From Endoryza sp044226045 (GTDB lineage: Bacteria; Bacteroidota; Bacteroidia; Chitinophagales; Chitinophagaceae): DNA of 64,000 bases. This document shows, in pieces, positions 8,422-16,857 of this stretch. The position numbers were made by a program, and so were the translations under genes. Positions within the stretch are counted from its first letter, which is position 1, and every line of letters begins with the position of its first letter. Location of the stretch: contig JBGAHR010000001.1 of NCBI GenBank assembly GCA_044226045.1, forward strand, positions 62,001-126,000, given 5' to 3'. Below the pieces are notes generated by a model. It searched no databases. It worked only from the letters and a program-made list of their open reading frames with translations, and was not told the DNA's origin.

Positions 8422-8829
8422 ATGATTCAGTACCTGCTCCAGGTTTCAGCTACCTCACAAAATCCAGATAACGCCTTCTGGTACTTTCCTGTCGCTCTCC
8501 AACTCATCTTCGCCATTGGATTTGTTGCAGTCATGATGGGCGTGACCCATTTCCTCGGCCCCAAGCGTAAAACAACCGACAAGCTGGAGAATTTTACCAG
8601 CGGTATCAAAAGCCATGGTGATGCGCGTCATCCGATGGCCATAAAATATTTCCTTGTTGCGATTCTCTTCGTATTATTTGATGTGGAAGTGATCTTTTTC
8701 TATCCATATGCAGTGAATTTCAAACAACTTGGCTGGGAAGGATTCGGAGCTGTGGTAATGTTTGTAGCGTTTTTCCTGGCCGGTTTCATCTATATTATAA
8801 AGAAAGGAGCCATTCGCTGGGAAGAATAG
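8422..8829 (+). CDS. nuoA: NADH-quinone oxidoreductase subunit A
   Basis: Small membrane subunit of complex I (135 residues from the ATG at 8422; a longer TTG-start version would add residues without family support, and an AGAAAGG sequence precedes this ATG). Three transmembrane helices are seen (about 20-42, 75-97 and 103-125). The conserved loop FTSGIKSHGDARHPMAIKYFLVAILFVLFDVEVIFFYP contains the NuoA hallmarks: a (C/S)G-type segment and the acidic FDVE motif in helix 2. It works at the junction between the hydrophilic arm and the membrane arm. First gene of the nuoA-N operon. Confidence 0.93.
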   Translation: MIQYLLQVSATSQNPDNAFWYFPVALQLIFAIGFVAVMMGVTHFLGPKRKTTDKLENFTSGIKSHGDARHPMAIKYFLVAILFVLFDVEVIFFYPYAVNFKQLGWEGFGAVVMFVAFFLAGFIYIIKKGAIRWEE

Positions 8830-8836
8830 AAATAAG

Positions 8837-8853
8837 CCGGCAATCATTGCCGG
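8837..8853 (+). other. Small hairpin in the nuoA-nuoB spacer
   Basis: A perfect 7-bp GC-rich inverted repeat (CCGGCAA / TTGCCGG) with a 3-base loop lies 7 bases after the nuoA stop codon. No T run follows, so it is unlikely to be a terminator. It could stabilise the 3' end of a nuoA message or mark an RNA-processing point in the 150-base spacer. Function is not shown. Confidence 0.4.
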
Positions 8854-8979
8854 AAATGATTCGCTTCGATTGCGGAAGTACGTTTAAAGGAATAACGGGG
8901 AAGTTCGAACTCTTGTCTCGGTCTGGTGTTTTAAAGGGTATAACGCCGCCAGGCGATTTTTAAAACAAAATTGAATACT

Positions 8980-9564
8980 ATGCCTCGTCCGGTTCGATAT
9001 AATATTTATGGCCAGGGAGAAAGGAATATCAAACTGGTGGAAGAAGGTCCGGAAGGATATTCCGGGGAAGGATTTATGGCGACAACCCTCGACCAGGTGG
9101 TTGGGTTAGCGCGTAAAAACTCTATTTGGCCGCTGCCATTCGCTACTTCCTGTTGCGGAATTGAGTTCATGGCCACCATGGCCTCTCACTACGACCTTGC
9201 GCGCTTTGGAGCAGAAAGGGTAGGTTTTTCTCCCCGCCAGTGCGACCTGCTGATGGTAATGGGAACGATTGCCAAGAAAATGGCGCCGGTAGTCAAGCAG
9301 GTTTACCTGCAAATGGCCGAGCCCCGTTGGGTACTGGCCATGGGTGCCTGCGCTTCCAGCGGCGGCGTATTCGATACTTACAGTGTGTTGCAGGGAATTG
9401 ACCAGATCATACCGGTAGATGTGTATATCCCTGGTTGCCCTCCAAGACCGGAAGCAGTACTCGACGGATTCATGCGCATACAGGACCTGGTTGGAAAAGA
9501 AAGCCTGCGTCGTCGTAACAGCGACCGTTACAAGGACCTGATGGCGAGCTACGGAATTCAGTAA
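8980..9564 (+). CDS. nuoB: NADH-quinone oxidoreductase subunit B
   Basis: Subunit carrying the N2 [4Fe-4S] cluster that passes electrons to quinone (194 residues from the ATG at 8980; a TTG three codons upstream is an alternative). The cluster ligands are visible in TSCCGIEFMATMASHYDLAR (adjacent cysteines), MGACASSGGVFDTYS and VYIPGCPPRPEAVLDG. Sits in the connecting part of complex I next to NuoD. The spacing to nuoC is about 100 bases. No unusual features. Confidence 0.96.
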   Translation: MPRPVRYNIYGQGERNIKLVEEGPEGYSGEGFMATTLDQVVGLARKNSIWPLPFATSCCGIEFMATMASHYDLARFGAERVGFSPRQCDLLMVMGTIAKKMAPVVKQVYLQMAEPRWVLAMGACASSGGVFDTYSVLQGIDQIIPVDVYIPGCPPRPEAVLDGFMRIQDLVGKESLRRRNSDRYKDLMASYGIQ

Positions 9565-9666
9565 ACAATCCACCTGCGGGAAGTTAATGCTTCCGTTAGG
9601 GTATTCAATCATATTAATAAGGAAAGGGGCTGGTTGCGGCGCTTTTCCTAAAATGCCAGAAGATTG

Positions 9667-10167
9667 ATGTTGACCAACGAAGAGATCAGACTAAAACTAC
9701 AGGAGAAATTTGGAGACCAGGTATCCCAGTTCTCTGAACCCTATGGTATGCTTACCTTCGAAGCGCCCAAGGAACTTAATCTTAAAGTGCTCCAGTTCCT
9801 GTACGACGATCCCTCCCTCGAGTTTCGATTCCTGACCGATTTACAGGCTGTTCATTACCCGAATAACAAGGGAAGAGAACTGGCAGTAGTGTATCATCTT
9901 CACAATATGGTGAAGAATGTGCGCATACGGTTTAAAGTATATACAGATATCGAGAAGCCGGATGTGTTCAGCGCCACGGCACTCTACAGCGGAGCGAACT
10001 GGATGGAAAGGGAAACCTATGATTTCTACGGAGTCAACTTTGTGGGTCATCCCAATCTGAAGAGAATTCTGAACGTGGATGAGATGGATTATTTCCCGAT
10101 GCGCAAAGAATTTCCGTTGGAAGATCAAACCCGTATCGATAAAGACGACGAAATGTTTGGTCGCTAA
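9667..10167 (+). CDS. nuoC: NADH-quinone oxidoreductase subunit C
   Basis: Hydrophilic 30-kDa-type subunit of complex I (166 residues from the ATG at 9667; a TTG codon directly upstream in frame is not needed). The conserved segment ANWMERETYDFYGVNFVGHPNLKRILN near residues 113-140 includes the ERExxDMxGIxFxGHPxLxRI-like signature, followed by DYFPMRKEFPLED. NuoC is separate here, not fused to NuoD as in E. coli. It lies 35 bases upstream of nuoD. Confidence 0.94.
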   Translation: MLTNEEIRLKLQEKFGDQVSQFSEPYGMLTFEAPKELNLKVLQFLYDDPSLEFRFLTDLQAVHYPNNKGRELAVVYHLHNMVKNVRIRFKVYTDIEKPDVFSATALYSGANWMERETYDFYGVNFVGHPNLKRILNVDEMDYFPMRKEFPLEDQTRIDKDDEMFGR

Positions 10168-10202
10168 AAGCGATTCCTGAATAATTAAAGATTACTGAGC
10201 GA

Positions 10203-11438
10203 ATGTCTGAAACAGCTACACATACCAATATTAGGCTCCCGGAAGGTTCCATAGAGAAACAAACCACTACGTTGAACCTGGGTCCTACTCACCCTGCCAC
10301 GCATGGTGTGTTCCAGAATATCCTGGAACTCGATGGAGAACGAGTCATCAGCGCAGAACAAACGGTGGGATACATTCACCGCGCATTCGAAAAGATCGCG
10401 GAAAGAAGACCGCTTTACCAGATCACGCCGCTGACCGACCGCCTGAACTATTGTTCGGCACCCATCAATAACATGGGTTGGCACCTGACCTGTGAAAAGC
10501 TGCTCAACATCAAAACTCCCAAGCGGGTAGATTATCTGCGGGTGATCATCATGGAGCTCGCACGTATATCCGATCACCTGATCTGTAATTCCATTGTAGG
10601 GGTGGATACCGGCGCATTCACCGGCTTCCTCTATGTAATGCAATACCGCGAGCTGATCTATGAAATTTATGAGGAAGTGTGCGGCTCCCGACTGACGACC
10701 AATATCGGCCGTATCGGAGGCTTCGAAAGAAATTTTACACCAAAGGCTTTTGAGAAACTGGAGAAGTTCTTGCGTGAGTACCCGAAAGTGTTGCAGGAGT
10801 TTGAAAAACTCTTCAACCGCAACCGCATATTCATGGAAAGAACCATCGGCGCAGGCCCGATCAGTGCGGAAAGAGCGCTCAATTACGGCTTTACCGGACC
10901 CAACCTGAGAGCGGCAGGCGTAGACTACGACGTAAGAGTTCATACTCCTTATTCCAGTTACGAAGAATTTGAGTTCGATATTCCGGTAGGAACAACGGGC
11001 GACTGTTATGATCGCTTCCTGGTTCGTAACCAGGAGATGTGGCAGAGCCTTCGCATCATCGAACAAGCCTATCGGAAGGTGCAGGAGTTTAAAGGTGCAG
11101 AATCGGAAGTGTTCCATGCCGATGTGCCGGAATACTATCTGCCCGAAAAGAAAGATGTGTATACAAAGATGGAAGCGCTGATCTGGCACTTCAAGATCAT
11201 CATGGGGGAAATCGATATTCCACCGGGTGAAGTGTATTGTTCAGTGGAAGGCGGCAATGGTGAGTTGGGATTCTACCTGATCTCCGATGGCGGAAGAGCG
11301 CCGTATCGTTTGCATTTCCGCCGCCCATGTTTTATTTATTACCAGGCCTTTGAAGAAATGGTGAAAGGATCCATGCTCAGTGATGCGATCATCGTACTGA
11401 GTAGCTTGAACCTGATCGCCGGTGAAATGGATGCCTGA
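10203..11438 (+). CDS. nuoD: NADH-quinone oxidoreductase subunit D
   Basis: 49-kDa-type subunit that, with NuoB, forms the quinone-reduction site (411 residues, usual length). Conserved features are LNLGPTHPATHGVFQ at residues 24-38, the HRAFEKIAERR segment, the DRLNYCSAPINNMGW segment and the late motif EGGNGELGFYLISDGG. The C-terminal RLHFRRPCF and the final GEMDA complete the family pattern. No frame problems. Part of the nuo operon. Confidence 0.96.
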   Translation: MSETATHTNIRLPEGSIEKQTTTLNLGPTHPATHGVFQNILELDGERVISAEQTVGYIHRAFEKIAERRPLYQITPLTDRLNYCSAPINNMGWHLTCEKLLNIKTPKRVDYLRVIIMELARISDHLICNSIVGVDTGAFTGFLYVMQYRELIYEIYEEVCGSRLTTNIGRIGGFERNFTPKAFEKLEKFLREYPKVLQEFEKLFNRNRIFMERTIGAGPISAERALNYGFTGPNLRAAGVDYDVRVHTPYSSYEEFEFDIPVGTTGDCYDRFLVRNQEMWQSLRIIEQAYRKVQEFKGAESEVFHADVPEYYLPEKKDVYTKMEALIWHFKIIMGEIDIPPGEVYCSVEGGNGELGFYLISDGGRAPYRLHFRRPCFIYYQAFEEMVKGSMLSDAIIVLSSLNLIAGEMDA

Positions 11439-11467
11439 TCAAACCAGTTTTTAAGGAAACCCGAGAT

Positions 11468-11968
11468 ATGAATCAGTTCAGTGAAGAAAAATTAAAAGAA
11501 GTACAGCGAATCATCAACTTCTATCCTGAAGGGAAACAGAAAAGCGCCCTGATACCGGTGCTTCACCTGGCGCAACAGGAATTCGGAGGCTGGCTCAGTT
11601 CATCCACCATGGATTATGTTGCCTCCCTGCTGAAGCTGGACCCGATTGAAGTATATGAGGTGGCTACTTTCTACAGTATGTACAACCTGAAGCCGGTTGG
11701 AAAATATATGTTTGAAGTTTGCCAAACCGGTCCCTGTATGCTGAATGGCAGCGATAACATCATTCAATACATAGGCGAGAAACTGGGCATCAAACCGGGT
11801 GAAACAACTTCCGATGGATTGTTTACCCTGAAAACAGTAGAATGCCTGGGTGCCTGCGGATATGCCCCGATGATGCAAATGGGAAAGACTTACCGCGAAC
11901 ACCTGACAAAAGAAAAAGTAGACGCAATCATCGAGGAGTGCCGGAAGAATGCGACGATGAACAACTGA
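11468..11968 (+). CDS. nuoE: NADH-quinone oxidoreductase subunit E
   Basis: 24-kDa-type subunit of the NADH-oxidising module with a [2Fe-2S] cluster (166 residues). Cluster ligands are seen in EVCQTGPCMLNGS and VECLGACGYAPMMQ, the expected C-x4-C ... C-x3-C pattern. The helical N-terminal domain (KLKEVQRIINFYPEGKQKSALIPVLHLAQ) is typical. Followed by a 96-base spacer that carries a 7-bp-period repeat array before nuoF. Confidence 0.95.
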   Translation: MNQFSEEKLKEVQRIINFYPEGKQKSALIPVLHLAQQEFGGWLSSSTMDYVASLLKLDPIEVYEVATFYSMYNLKPVGKYMFEVCQTGPCMLNGSDNIIQYIGEKLGIKPGETTSDGLFTLKTVECLGACGYAPMMQMGKTYREHLTKEKVDAIIEECRKNATMNN

Positions 11969-11991
11969 TATAGGAGCGGGAGTCGGAGCAC

Positions 11992-12061
11992 CGAAACTGC
12001 AAACTGCAAACCGCAAACAGCAAACCGCAACGTGAAACGATAAACGAGAAACGATAAACGA
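11992..12061 (+). repeat. Heptanucleotide tandem array, nuoE-nuoF spacer
   Basis: Ten consecutive 7-bp units in perfect register: CGAAACT, GCAAACT, GCAAACC, GCAAACA, GCAAACC, GCAACGT, GAAACGA, TAAACGA, GAAACGA, TAAACGA. The array ends three bases before the nuoF ATG. The unit GCAAACC recurs in the nuoJ-nuoK spacer at 17366-17414. The variation between units is mostly at the edges of an AAAC core. Confidence 0.9.
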
Positions 12062-12064
12062 ACA

Positions 12065-13414
12065 ATGGGTCGAAAATTATTAATAGACAAGGCTAATATC
12101 CCGGGCATCCGTGGGTATGAAGTATATCGCCGCGAAGGTGGTTATGCTTCTGTGGAGAAAGCATTCAAAATGCAGCCTGCAGACATCGTGGAAGAAGTGA
12201 AAAAGAGCGGTCTTCGTGGTCGCGGAGGAGCGGGCTTCCCTACAGGGATGAAGTGGAGCTTTCTGGCAAAACCGGAAGGTGTTCCCCGTTACCTGGTTTG
12301 CAACGCGGATGAGAGTGAACCGGGTACCTTCAAGGATCGATACCTGATGGAGTTTATTCCGCACCTGTTGATTGAAGGCCTGATCGTTGCTTCCTATGCA
12401 TTGGGAAGCAATCGTACGTATATATATATCCGTGGTGAATACGCCTGGATCGTTGATATCCTGGAACAGGCGATCAACGAAGCGAATGCGAATGGCTGGC
12501 TGGGAAAAAATATATTGGGAACAGGATTCGACTGCCAGATTTATGTACAACGGGGAGCAGGAGCTTATATCTGCGGGGAGGAAACAGCTTTGATCGAATC
12601 CCTGGAAGGCAAAAGAGGCAACCCGAGAATCAAACCTCCCTTCCCGGCGGTTAAAGGTTTGTGGGATTGCCCAACGGTGGTGAATAATGTCGAAACGCTG
12701 GCAGCCGTAGTTCCGATCATCAATATCGGGGGAGAAGAATATTCGAAGATCGGTATCGGTAAGTCTACCGGAACGAAACTGATCTCTGCCTGCGGTAATA
12801 TTCGTAAGCCGGGTGTATACGAGATTGATATGACTATATCTGTAGAAGAATTTATCTACAGTGATGAATATTGTGGTGGTATAGCGAATGGAAAGAAACT
12901 GAAAGCCTGCATTCCGGGTGGTTCTTCCGTTCCCATTCTGCCGGCCAACCTGTTATTGAAAACGGCCAAAGGCGAAACGCGCATGATGACGTACGAAAGT
13001 TTGTCGGATGGCGGGTTTGCTACTGGTAGTATGATGGGCTCGGGAGGTTTTATTGTGCTGGATGAAGACCAGTGTGTGGTCAGGCATACTTTAACACTGG
13101 CGAGATTCTATCGTCATGAAAGTTGCGGACAGTGTTCACCCTGCCGGGAAGGTACCGGCTGGATGGAGAAGATCCTGCATAATATTGAATATGGCAAAGG
13201 AAAGATGAGTGATATTGATTTGTTGTGGGATATCCAGAGAAGAATTGAAGGGAATACCATTTGTCCGTTAGGAGATGCAGCCGCCTGGCCAGTAGCAGCG
13301 GCCATCCGTCATTTCCGGGATGAATTCGAATGGCACGTAAATAATCCCGAAGAAAGCCAACGCCGCAACTACGGCCTGGCAGGGTATGCGGAGCCAAGAG
13401 TCAATTTGGTGTAA
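12065..13414 (+). CDS. nuoF: NADH-quinone oxidoreductase subunit F
   Basis: 51-kDa-type flavoprotein that oxidises NADH and holds FMN and a [4Fe-4S] cluster (449 residues). Visible are the NADH/FMN-binding segments GLRGRGGAGFPTGMKW (about residue 50) and CNADESEPGTFKDR, the GAGAYICGEETALIESLEG motif, and the cluster motif ESCGQCSPCREGTGW near residue 355 with the fourth Cys in NTICPLGDAAAWP. Length is normal for the family. The next nuo gene is displaced by 529 bases because a four-helix-bundle gene has been inserted. Confidence 0.96.
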   Translation: MGRKLLIDKANIPGIRGYEVYRREGGYASVEKAFKMQPADIVEEVKKSGLRGRGGAGFPTGMKWSFLAKPEGVPRYLVCNADESEPGTFKDRYLMEFIPHLLIEGLIVASYALGSNRTYIYIRGEYAWIVDILEQAINEANANGWLGKNILGTGFDCQIYVQRGAGAYICGEETALIESLEGKRGNPRIKPPFPAVKGLWDCPTVVNNVETLAAVVPIINIGGEEYSKIGIGKSTGTKLISACGNIRKPGVYEIDMTISVEEFIYSDEYCGGIANGKKLKACIPGGSSVPILPANLLLKTAKGETRMMTYESLSDGGFATGSMMGSGGFIVLDEDQCVVRHTLTLARFYRHESCGQCSPCREGTGWMEKILHNIEYGKGKMSDIDLLWDIQRRIEGNTICPLGDAAAWPVAAAIRHFRDEFEWHVNNPEESQRRNYGLAGYAEPRVNLV

Positions 13415-13420
13415 AAGCGA

Positions 13421-13455
13421 ACTTAAAGTAAAAAGTCAAAATTAAAAATTGAAAA
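13421..13455 (+). repeat. Heptad array upstream of the four-helix-bundle gene
   Basis: Five 7-bp steps run directly into the ATG at 13456: ACTTAAA, GTAAAAA, GTCAAAA, TTAAAAA, TTGAAAA. The unit GTCAAAA is the exact reverse complement of TTTTGAC, the main unit of the array on the other side of the gene, so the two arrays form an inverted pair around it. Confidence 0.75.
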
Positions 13456-13833
13456 ATGAAGAAAGACTTTTTACTTGAAGAGGGAGAGAAACCATATAAT
13501 ATCAGACACCGCTGCTTTCATTTTGCAAAAGAGGTAGTTGAATTTGTGAAAGATTGTCAATATGAAAAAGTTTTTCATTCGCTCTTTGATCAATTAGTTA
13601 GGAGTTCGTCTTCGATTGGGGCCAATCTTGTGGAAGGAAAGTCGGGCAGTTCAAAGAAAGACTGGAAAAAATTTCTGGTTATTGCTTTGAAGTCTGCTAA
13701 CGAAACAAAATACTGGCTATGTCTAATCAGAGATACCATGCAGGTTGATCAAACCAAAATGAAGGAGCTTTTGCAGGAAGCAGACGAGCTGTCAAAAATA
13801 ATCGCGAGCATTATCATGAACGCGGACGATTAA
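13456..13833 (+). CDS. Four-helix-bundle protein (23S rRNA intervening-sequence type) inside the nuo operon
   Basis: A 125-residue protein of the four-helix-bundle family best known from intervening sequences of 23S rRNA genes and from Avd-like proteins. The signature is visible at residues 46-62: QLVRSSSSIGANLVEGKSG, followed by the helical stretch DWKKFLVIALKSANETKYWL that carries the conserved (A/G)S-x2-E-T pattern. It has no known part in complex I. It lies between nuoF and nuoG on the same strand and is flanked by inverted arrays of 7-bp A/T-rich units, which suggests insertion as a small mobile or repeat-associated unit. It is in frame and looks intact. The biochemical role of the family is not established; RNA or protein scaffolding has been suggested. 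Confidence 0.9.
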   Translation: MKKDFLLEEGEKPYNIRHRCFHFAKEVVEFVKDCQYEKVFHSLFDQLVRSSSSIGANLVEGKSGSSKKDWKKFLVIALKSANETKYWLCLIRDTMQVDQTKMKELLQEADELSKIIASIIMNADD

Positions 13834-13860
13834 CCTGACAGCATTTGCAGTGATGTGGGA

Positions 13861-13916
13861 TTTTGACTTTTGAATTTTGACTTTTGACTTTTGAATTTTG
13901 ACTTTTGACTTTTTTT
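13861..13916 (+). repeat. Heptad array downstream of the four-helix-bundle gene
   Basis: Seven perfect 7-bp units (TTTTGAC, TTTTGAA, TTTTGAC, TTTTGAC, TTTTGAA, TTTTGAC, TTTTGAC) are followed by a T7 run. Read on the minus strand they are GTCAAAA/TTCAAAA, the same units as in the array before the gene. The block ends 27 bases before nuoG. The T-rich plus-strand run has no stem next to it, so a terminator is not indicated. Confidence 0.92.
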
Positions 13917-13943
13917 GAAATACCATAAACGAAACACGTTTCA

Positions 13944-15062
13944 ATGGCTGACGAGAAGAAATTATTTAAGGTAACAATTGATAACATCACCATCGAGGTG
14001 GAGCCTGGCACGACGATTCTGAATGCCGCGAGAACGATTGGTGGAGATGTTACACCCCCTGCCATGTGCTATTACAGCAAATTGAAGGGTAGCGGAGGTA
14101 AATGTCGTACCTGCCTGGTGGAAGTGGCTGCAGGATCTACTGCAGACCCACGTCCCATGCCCAAGCTGGTGGCCAGCTGCCGTACCACTGTTATGGATGG
14201 GATGGTAGTGAAAAGCATTACCAGTGAAAAGGTACTCGATGCCCGTGCAGGAGTAGTGGAGTTCCTGTTGATCAATCACCCGCTGGATTGCCCCATTTGT
14301 GATCAGGCCGGTGAATGCCACCTGCAGGACCTGAGCTATGAACATGGCAAGGAAGGCACGCGCTACGAGTTCAAAAGAAGGACATTCGAGAAACACGATC
14401 TCGGCCCCTATATCCAGTTACACATGACGCGTTGCATTTTGTGCTATCGGTGTGTATTTGTGGCCGATCAGCTTACCGATAAGAGAGCGCATGGCGTACT
14501 CGATCGCGGAGATCATGCGCAGATCGCTACCTATATCGAAAAAGCACTTACCAATGATTTCATCGGTAATGTTATTGATGTTTGTCCGGTGGGCGCGCTG
14601 ACCGATAAAACCTTCCGGTTCAAAAACCGGGTATGGTTTACCAAACCCGTCGACGCACATCGCGACTGTTCCAAATGCTGTGGTGAAGTGCAGTTGTGGA
14701 TGAGAGGAGATGAAGTGTTTCGGGTTACCGCCAGGAAGGATCAGTGGGGTGAAGTGAAAGAAAGCAGTAAGGGAACTACCGGATGGATTTGTAACGATTG
14801 TCGTTTCGAGAAGAAGAAAGTGAGCGACTGGGTTATCGAAGGTCCCAGTATCGTGAGCCGTCATTCCGTTATTTCTGCCGGACACTATGTGGGAGTGAAA
14901 ACACCACATGAAACATTTTCGAAGGTGATGGATGGAAGACAGCCCCGGCTTTTACTCGACATTCATAATGTAAGCGAAGTGAATAAGCCGACTGTTCATC
15001 TCAGTGAGATCAATGGCCCGGCTCATTCCGATGATTTTAACAAGAAAGCGAGCAATCCCTGA
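13944..15062 (+). CDS. nuoG: NADH-quinone oxidoreductase subunit G, short form
   Basis: Iron-sulfur subunit of complex I, here only 372 residues against roughly 700-900 in most bacteria. The N-terminal ferredoxin-like domain has the [2Fe-2S] ligands (MCYYSKLKGSGGKCRTCLVEV). The His/Cys-ligated cluster region reads CPICDQAGECHLQDLSYEHG, the next reads TRCILCYRCVFVADQL with a distal VCPVGAL, and the Fe4S4 part of the molybdopterin-like domain (CSKCCG ... WICNDC) is still present. After that the large molybdopterin-like domain is absent and the chain ends in a short unrelated tail. Short NuoG is, to my knowledge, normal in many Bacteroidota, so this is more likely lineage-specific than a local truncation. 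Confidence 0.92.
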   Translation: MADEKKLFKVTIDNITIEVEPGTTILNAARTIGGDVTPPAMCYYSKLKGSGGKCRTCLVEVAAGSTADPRPMPKLVASCRTTVMDGMVVKSITSEKVLDARAGVVEFLLINHPLDCPICDQAGECHLQDLSYEHGKEGTRYEFKRRTFEKHDLGPYIQLHMTRCILCYRCVFVADQLTDKRAHGVLDRGDHAQIATYIEKALTNDFIGNVIDVCPVGALTDKTFRFKNRVWFTKPVDAHRDCSKCCGEVQLWMRGDEVFRVTARKDQWGEVKESSKGTTGWICNDCRFEKKKVSDWVIEGPSIVSRHSVISAGHYVGVKTPHETFSKVMDGRQPRLLLDIHNVSEVNKPTVHLSEINGPAHSDDFNKKASNP

Positions 15063-15101
15063 CCGGATTGACACCATAACCAAGACGAATAAAGCAAAGA
15101 C

Positions 15102-16157
15102 ATGATATTACTGGCAGTAGATTGGCAATTGTTGTTGGAGAAACTGGTTCTCATTGTGGGGATTATTTCTGTTTCCCTGCTGATTGCCATGTACGAAACG
15201 TATTTTGAACGTAAGATCGCCGCATTCATGCAGGATCGCAGAGGCCCGAACCGTGCGGGGCCTTTTGGTTTGTTTCAACCACTCGCTGATGGATTGAAGC
15301 TCTTCATGAAAGAGGAGATCATCCCTAATACTTCCAACAAGTTCCTGTTCGTACTTGGTCCCTGCCTGGCCATGTTAACCGCCATGATGACTTCGGCGGT
15401 TATCCCCTGGGGCGGAACCATTAATTTTTTCGGAAGACAGGTCAATCTGCAGATCACCGATATCAATATTGGTATCCTGTATATTTTCGGAGTGGTGAGT
15501 ATGGGTGTGTATGGAATTATGATCGGCGGATGGGCTTCCAACAACAAGTTCTCCCTGCTGGCAGCTCTTCGTGGAGCCTCACAGGTGATCAGTTACGAAT
15601 TACCAATGGGGTTATCGCTCATCGCCCTGCTGATGATCACCGGTTCATTGAAAATGAGCGTTATCATGGGGCAACAGCTCGACAGTTGGTATAATATCTT
15701 GTATCAGCCCCTGGGCTTCCTGATTTTCTTTATTTGTGCGCTCGCCGAGTGTAACCGTACTCCATTCGATCTTCCCGAAGCGGAGAATGAATTGAACTTC
15801 GGTTATCACCAGGAGTATTCATCCATGAAACTCGGATTCTATCTGTTCGCCGAATACATCAATATGTTCATCAGCTGTGTGGTGATGGCTACACTCTTTT
15901 TTGGCGGGTATGATATCCCATTTGTAAATGACGCGCACCTGGGAGAAAAGATTGGTCAGAACTGGCTGGCAGCCCTGCAGGCTTTGTCATTATTTGCCAA
16001 AGTGGCCATCGGTATTTTCACCTTTATGTGGATCCGCTGGACCATCCCCCGTTTCCGTTATGATCAGTTGATGAACCTGGGATGGAAAGGGCTGATTCCG
16101 CTGAGCCTGTTCAATATGTTGCTGACAGCGGCAGTCGTATTGTGGCTGAAGAAGTAG
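15102..16157 (+). CDS. nuoH: NADH-quinone oxidoreductase subunit H
   Basis: Membrane subunit at the foot of the quinone channel (351 residues, about eight transmembrane helices). Family motifs are ERKIAAFMQDRRGPNRAGPFG near residue 36, QPLADGLKLFMKEE, the acidic loop AECNRTPFDLPEAENELNFG, and EYSSMKLGFYLFAEY. The C-terminal half carries the RWTIPRFRYDQLMNLGWK segment typical of NuoH. Lies 39 bases after nuoG. Confidence 0.96.
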   Translation: MILLAVDWQLLLEKLVLIVGIISVSLLIAMYETYFERKIAAFMQDRRGPNRAGPFGLFQPLADGLKLFMKEEIIPNTSNKFLFVLGPCLAMLTAMMTSAVIPWGGTINFFGRQVNLQITDINIGILYIFGVVSMGVYGIMIGGWASNNKFSLLAALRGASQVISYELPMGLSLIALLMITGSLKMSVIMGQQLDSWYNILYQPLGFLIFFICALAECNRTPFDLPEAENELNFGYHQEYSSMKLGFYLFAEYINMFISCVVMATLFFGGYDIPFVNDAHLGEKIGQNWLAALQALSLFAKVAIGIFTFMWIRWTIPRFRYDQLMNLGWKGLIPLSLFNMLLTAAVVLWLKK

Positions 16158-16258
16158 CCGGGGAAATTGAAATTGTGCAGTTGGGGGTATAAAAATATAT
16201 TTGCAAAATTTTCAACAGGCCTTTGTATAGACAACAGAGACCCTGAAAAAAATAAACT

Positions 16259-16807
16259 ATGTCAACATTAACCAGCAGAGCGAAAGCAGTGGACCGCAGG
16301 CCAATGAACTGGCTGGAGAAGTTATATCTGTGGAATATTGCCAAGGGGATGTGGATCACTTTTACGCACCTTTTCAAAAGAAAGGCTACCATCAGTTATC
16401 CCGAAGAGAAGCGTGAGTTCAGCCCGGTATTCCGCGGACTGCATGTGCTGAATCGTGATGAAGAAGGCAGGGAACGTTGTACCGCCTGCGGACTTTGTGC
16501 AGTTGCCTGTCCGGCTGAAGCGATCACGATGGAAGCAGCGGAGCGCAAAACGGGAGAGGAGCACCTTTACAGAGAAGAGAAGTATGCGGCCAGGTATGAG
16601 ATCAACATGCTGCGTTGCATATTTTGCGGATTGTGCGAGGAAGCTTGTCCCAAAGACGCCATTTACCTGAGTGAAACATTTGCGCCGGCCAATTACCAGC
16701 GCAAGGGTTTTATATATGGTAAACCTGATTTGCTGATCCCGGATCCGAAAACAAAGCCCCAGGAATACCAGGAAGCATTGGGTAACCGCGCTTCTGCAAA
16801 AGCCTGA
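16259..16807 (+). CDS. nuoI: NADH-quinone oxidoreductase subunit I
   Basis: Ferredoxin-like subunit with two [4Fe-4S] clusters that links the NuoG chain to NuoB (182 residues). Both motifs are complete: CTACGLCAVACPAEAI and CIFCGLCEEACPKDAI. The membrane-surface helix at the N-terminus (YLWNIAKGMWITFTHLF) is present, as is the usual YPEEKR segment. Nothing unusual. Confidence 0.96.
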   Translation: MSTLTSRAKAVDRRPMNWLEKLYLWNIAKGMWITFTHLFKRKATISYPEEKREFSPVFRGLHVLNRDEEGRERCTACGLCAVACPAEAITMEAAERKTGEEHLYREEKYAARYEINMLRCIFCGLCEEACPKDAIYLSETFAPANYQRKGFIYGKPDLLIPDPKTKPQEYQEALGNRASAKA

Positions 16808-16857
16808 GTGGCCATGTATTAATAAGATTCATTCAAGACGCTAACTGATCAAGAGAA

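Noticed and set aside
10185..11189. Long open minus-strand frame (334 codons) opposite nuoD
   Set aside because: It lies fully inside the certain nuoD gene, has no recognisable domain and no leader of its own; a shadow caused by codon bias.
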